Part shown: piece after piece, positions 61,054 to 64,000 of the stretch
Numbering within the stretch: position 1 is the stretch's first letter
Layout of the letters: the number at the start of each line of letters is the position of its first letter
Source of the DNA: Xanthomonas hyacinthi
Lineage (GTDB): Bacteria; Pseudomonadota; Gammaproteobacteria; Xanthomonadales; Xanthomonadaceae
Reading direction: 5' to 3'
DNA length: 64,000 nt
NCBI RefSeq assembly: GCF_009769165.1
Contig: NZ_CP043476.1
Coordinates: 1,426,001 to 1,490,000, forward strand
Notes under the pieces: model-generated
Databases searched by the model: none
What the model saw: the letters and a program-made list of their open reading frames with translations, nothing else
Told to the model about the DNA's origin: nothing
Translations under genes and position numbers: made by a program

Positions 61054-64000
61054 GTGGGCTTTTCGACGATCTTCATCCGCCGCCCGATCGCCACCACCTT
61101 GCTGATGGCAGGCGTGCTGCTGCTCGGCATCCTCGGCTACCGGCAGCTGCCGGTGTCGGCGCTGCCGGAGATCGACGCGCCCAGCCTGGTGGTGACCACC
61201 CAGTATCCCGGCGCCAACGCCAGCACCATGGCCTCGCTGGTGACCACGCCGCTGGAGCGGCAGCTGGGGCAGATCTCCGGGCTGCAGATGATGACCTCCG
61301 ACTCGTCGGCGGGCCTGTCCACGATCATCCTGCAGTTCGCGATGGACCGCGACATCGACATCGCCGCGCAGGACGTGCAGGCGGCGATCCGCCAGTCCAC
61401 CCTGCCCTCGTCGCTGCCCTACCAGCCGGTCTACAACCGGGTGAACCCGGCCGATGCGGCGATCCTCACTCTCAAGCTCAGCTCCGAGACGCTGCCGCTG
61501 CGCGAGGTCAACAACTACGCCGACTCGATCCTGGCGCAGCGCCTGTCGCAGGTGCCCGGGGTGGGCCTGGTGTCGATCGCCGGCAACGTGCGCCCGGCCG
61601 TGCGCATCCAGGTCAACCCGGCGCAGCTGTCGAACATGGGCCTGACCATGGAGGCGCTGCGCAGCGCGCTGACCGAGACCAACGTCAACGCACCGAAGGG
61701 CTCGCTCAACGGCAAGACCCAGTCCTACAGCATCGGCACCAACGACCAGCTGTCCAGCGCCGCCGACTACCGCGACACCATCATCAGCTACAAGAACGGC
61801 GCGCCGGTGCGGCTGTCGGACGTGGCGCAGGTGGTGGACGGGGTGGAGAACGACCAGCTCGCCGCCTGGGCCGACGGCAAGCCTGCGGTGCTGCTGGAGA
61901 TCCGCCGCCAGCCCGGCGCCAACATCGTGCAGACGGTGGAGCAGATCCGCGCGATCCTGCCGCAGCTGCAGGCGGTGCTGCCCAGCGGCGTGCGCCTGGA
62001 CGTGTTCTCCGACCGCACCGAGACCATCCGCGCCTCGGTGCACGAGGTCAAGTTCACCCTGATCCTGACCATCGTCCTGGTGGTGGCGGTGATCTTCGTG
62101 TTCCTGCGCCGGCTGTGGGCCACGATCATCCCCTCGGTGGCGGTGCCGCTGTCGCTGGCCGGCACCTTCGCGGTGATGGCCTTCGCCGGCATGTCGCTGG
62201 ACAACCTGTCGCTGATGGCGCTGGTGGTGGCCACCGGCTTCGTGGTCGACGATGCGATCGTGATGATCGAGAACATCGTGCGCTACATCGAGCAGGGCAA
62301 GAGCGGGCGCGAGGCGGCGGAGATCGGCGCCAAGCAGATCGGCTTCACCGTGCTGTCGCTGACCGTGTCGCTGGTGGCGGTGTTCCTGCCGCTGATCCTG
62401 ATGCCCGGCGTCACCGGCCGCCTGTTCCACGAGTTCGCCTGGGTGCTGTCGATCGCGGTGGTGATCTCGATGCTGGTGTCGCTGACGCTGACGCCGATGA
62501 TGTGCGCCTACCTGCTCAAGCCCGACGCGCTGCCCGAAGGCGAGGACGCGCACGAGCGCGCGGCCGCGGCCGGCAAGACCACCGTGTGGACGCGCACCGT
62601 GGCGCTGTACGAGCGCACCCTGGACTGGGTGCTCGGGCACCAGCCGCTGACCCTGGCGATCGCGCTGGCGACGATGGTGCTGACCGTGGTGCTGTACGTG
62701 GTGATCCCCAAGGGCCTGCTGCCCGAGCAGGACACCGGGCTGATCACCGGCGTGGTCCAGGCCGACCAGAACGTGGCGTTCCCGCAGATGCAGCAGCGCA
62801 CCGAAGCGGTGGCCGCGGCGCTGCGCAAGGACCCGGCGGTGACCGGGGTGGCCGCCTTCATCGGCGCCGGCTCGATGAATCCCACCCTCAACCAGGGCCA
62901 GCTGAGCATCGTGCTGAAGACCCGCACCGACCGCGACGGCCTGGACGCCGTGCTGCCGCGGCTGCAGAAGGCGGTGGCCGGGCTGCCGGGCGTGGCGTTG
63001 TCCCTGAAGCCGGTGCAGGACGTGACCCTGGACACGCGCGTGGCCGCGACCGAATACCAGTACTCGCTGTCGGACGTGGACAGCGCCGAGCTGGCGACCC
63101 AGGGCGCGCGCCTGACCGAAGCGCTGCGCAAGCGCCCGGAACTGGCCGACGTGGACAACAACCTGGCCAACCAGGGCCGCGCGCTGGAACTGACCGTCGA
63201 CCGCGACAAGGCCAGCGCGCTGGGCGTGCCGATGCAGACCGTCGACGACACCTTGTACGACGCCTTCGGCCAGCGCCAGATCTCCACCATCTTCACCCAG
63301 CTCAACCAGTACCGCGTGGTGCTGGAAGTGGCGCCGCAGTTCCGCAACAGCACCGCGCTGCTGCAGCAGCTGGCGGTGGCCAGCAACGGCAGCGGCGCGC
63401 TGACCGCCAGCAACGCCACCAGCTTCGGCCAGACCACCTCCAGCAACTCGTCCACCGCCACCGGCATCGGCAACCAGAACACCGGCATCGCCGTCGGCAG
63501 CGGCGGCACCGTGCCGCTGGCCGCGCTGGCCGCGGCCAGGGTCACCACCACGCCGCTGGTGGTCAGCCACCAGCAGCAGCTACCGGCGGTGACGGTGTCG
63601 TTCAACCTGGCGCCTGGCTACTCGCTGTCGCAGGCGGTGGCGGCGATCGAGCAGACCAACGAGCAGCTGCAACTGCCGCCGCAGCTGCATGCCGAATTCA
63701 TCGGCAAGGCCGCCGAATACACCGGCAGCCAGACCGACATCGTGTGGCTGCTGCTGGCCTCGGTGGTGTTGATCTACATCGTGCTCGGCGTGCTCTACGA
63801 GAGCTACATCCATCCGCTGACGATCATCTCCACGCTGCCGCCGGCCGGCGTCGGCGCGCTGCTGGCGTTGATGCTGTGCGGGCTGAGCCTGTCGGTGGAC
63901 GGCATCGTCGGCATCGTGCTGCTGATCGGCATCGTCAAGAAGAACGCGATCATGATGATCGACTTCGCGATCGACGCGCGCCGCGAGGGCGCCAACGCGC
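61054..64000 (+). CDS. mdtB: RND efflux pump subunit, MdtB-like (3' end outside window)
   Basis: The open frame starts at GTG 61054 (GFSTIFIRRPIATTLLMAGV) and runs 982 codons to the window end without a stop. RND hallmarks are visible: TM1 at once, a large periplasmic loop, GFVVDDAIVMIEN with the proton-relay Asp pair near residue 397-398, TM segments to LTLTPMMCAYLL, and the second-half repeat. It exports drugs or bile-like compounds using the proton gradient. GAGCAAGGA upstream supports the GTG start. A partner pump (MdtC type) probably follows. Confidence 0.92.
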   Translation, partial: MGFSTIFIRRPIATTLLMAGVLLLGILGYRQLPVSALPEIDAPSLVVTTQYPGANASTMASLVTTPLERQLGQISGLQMMTSDSSAGLSTIILQFAMDRDIDIAAQDVQAAIRQSTLPSSLPYQPVYNRVNPADAAILTLKLSSETLPLREVNNYADSILAQRLSQVPGVGLVSIAGNVRPAVRIQVNPAQLSNMGLTMEALRSALTETNVNAPKGSLNGKTQSYSIGTNDQLSSAADYRDTIISYKNGAPVRLSDVAQVVDGVENDQLAAWADGKPAVLLEIRRQPGANIVQTVEQIRAILPQLQAVLPSGVRLDVFSDRTETIRASVHEVKFTLILTIVLVVAVIFVFLRRLWATIIPSVAVPLSLAGTFAVMAFAGMSLDNLSLMALVVATGFVVDDAIVMIENIVRYIEQGKSGREAAEIGAKQIGFTVLSLTVSLVAVFLPLILMPGVTGRLFHEFAWVLSIAVVISMLVSLTLTPMMCAYLLKPDALPEGEDAHERAAAAGKTTVWTRTVALYERTLDWVLGHQPLTLAIALATMVLTVVLYVVIPKGLLPEQDTGLITGVVQADQNVAFPQMQQRTEAVAAALRKDPAVTGVAAFIGAGSMNPTLNQGQLSIVLKTRTDRDGLDAVLPRLQKAVAGLPGVALSLKPVQDVTLDTRVAATEYQYSLSDVDSAELATQGARLTEALRKRPELADVDNNLANQGRALELTVDRDKASALGVPMQTVDDTLYDAFGQRQISTIFTQLNQYRVVLEVAPQFRNSTALLQQLAVASNGSGALTASNATSFGQTTSSNSSTATGIGNQNTGIAVGSGGTVPLAALAAARVTTTPLVVSHQQQLPAVTVSFNLAPGYSLSQAVAAIEQTNEQLQLPPQLHAEFIGKAAEYTGSQTDIVWLLLASVVLIYIVLGVLYESYIHPLTIISTLPPAGVGALLALMLCGLSLSVDGIVGIVLLIGIVKKNAIMMIDFAIDARREGANA

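Overview
The window is about 68-70% GC with dense, short-spaced genes. Its gene content (rpoH, ftsEX, rhlB-trxA-rho, aceK with a monomeric isocitrate dehydrogenase, dprA-smg-topA, queF, an MdtABC-type pump) points to a gammaproteobacterium of the Xanthomonadaceae, most likely Xanthomonas or a close relative. Intergenic inverted repeats built from GGGATTGGGGA-like words fit that group. Species cannot be settled from the sequence alone.

Layout. 1-6630 is a leftward run: def, fmt, rsmB, a PMT-type membrane glycosyltransferase, a cytosolic glycosyltransferase and an O-antigen-ligase-like protein cut by the window edge. 6766-16242 runs rightward: a LysM protein, dprA, smg, two GYF_2-domain membrane proteins, topA, tsaC and two DUF4124 proteins. 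16319-22376 is mostly leftward: an SDR enzyme, sppA, a MATE exporter and an unusual sigma-like/DUF3106 membrane protein. 22377-22833 is AT-rich with two perfect inverted DnaA boxes ahead of priA. A decayed glycosyltransferase, ndh and a UPF0126 channel follow. 27653-30159 carries an XRE-cupin regulator, an extremely Met/Cys-rich internally duplicated protein, and rpoH. 30372-35449 is leftward ung, a double-receiver protein, ftsX, ftsE and rhlB. trxA and rho are divergent from it. Next come a TonB-like protein, aceK, a LysR regulator and icd.

45215-55950 is a complete type I-C CRISPR-Cas locus: cas3, cas5, cas8c (with an internal cas11c start), cas7, cas4, cas1, cas2, an AT-rich leader, and an array of 37 apparently identical 31-bp repeats plus two decayed ones at the distal end. 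cas5-cas8c-cas7 overlap and the rest is tight, except for a 370-bp AT-rich gap between cas3 and cas5.

That gap holds the most interesting signal. There is a promoter-like stretch, a small rare-codon ORF, and then a hairpin joined to an exact copy of the last 14 nt of the CRISPR repeat. The 19 nt after this pseudo-repeat match, at 14 of 19 positions, a site beside a TTC PAM that overlaps the -10 box of the upstream promoter. Three of the five mismatches fall at positions 6, 12 and 18, where type I guides do not pair. This is the layout of a CreTA or CreR module, in which a crRNA-like RNA directs Cascade to repress a toxin or cas promoter. It is inferred from sequence only.

After the array come a small lipoprotein, a LysM protein, queF, an M20 amidohydrolase, and the adaptor and first pump subunit of an RND system that runs off the window end.
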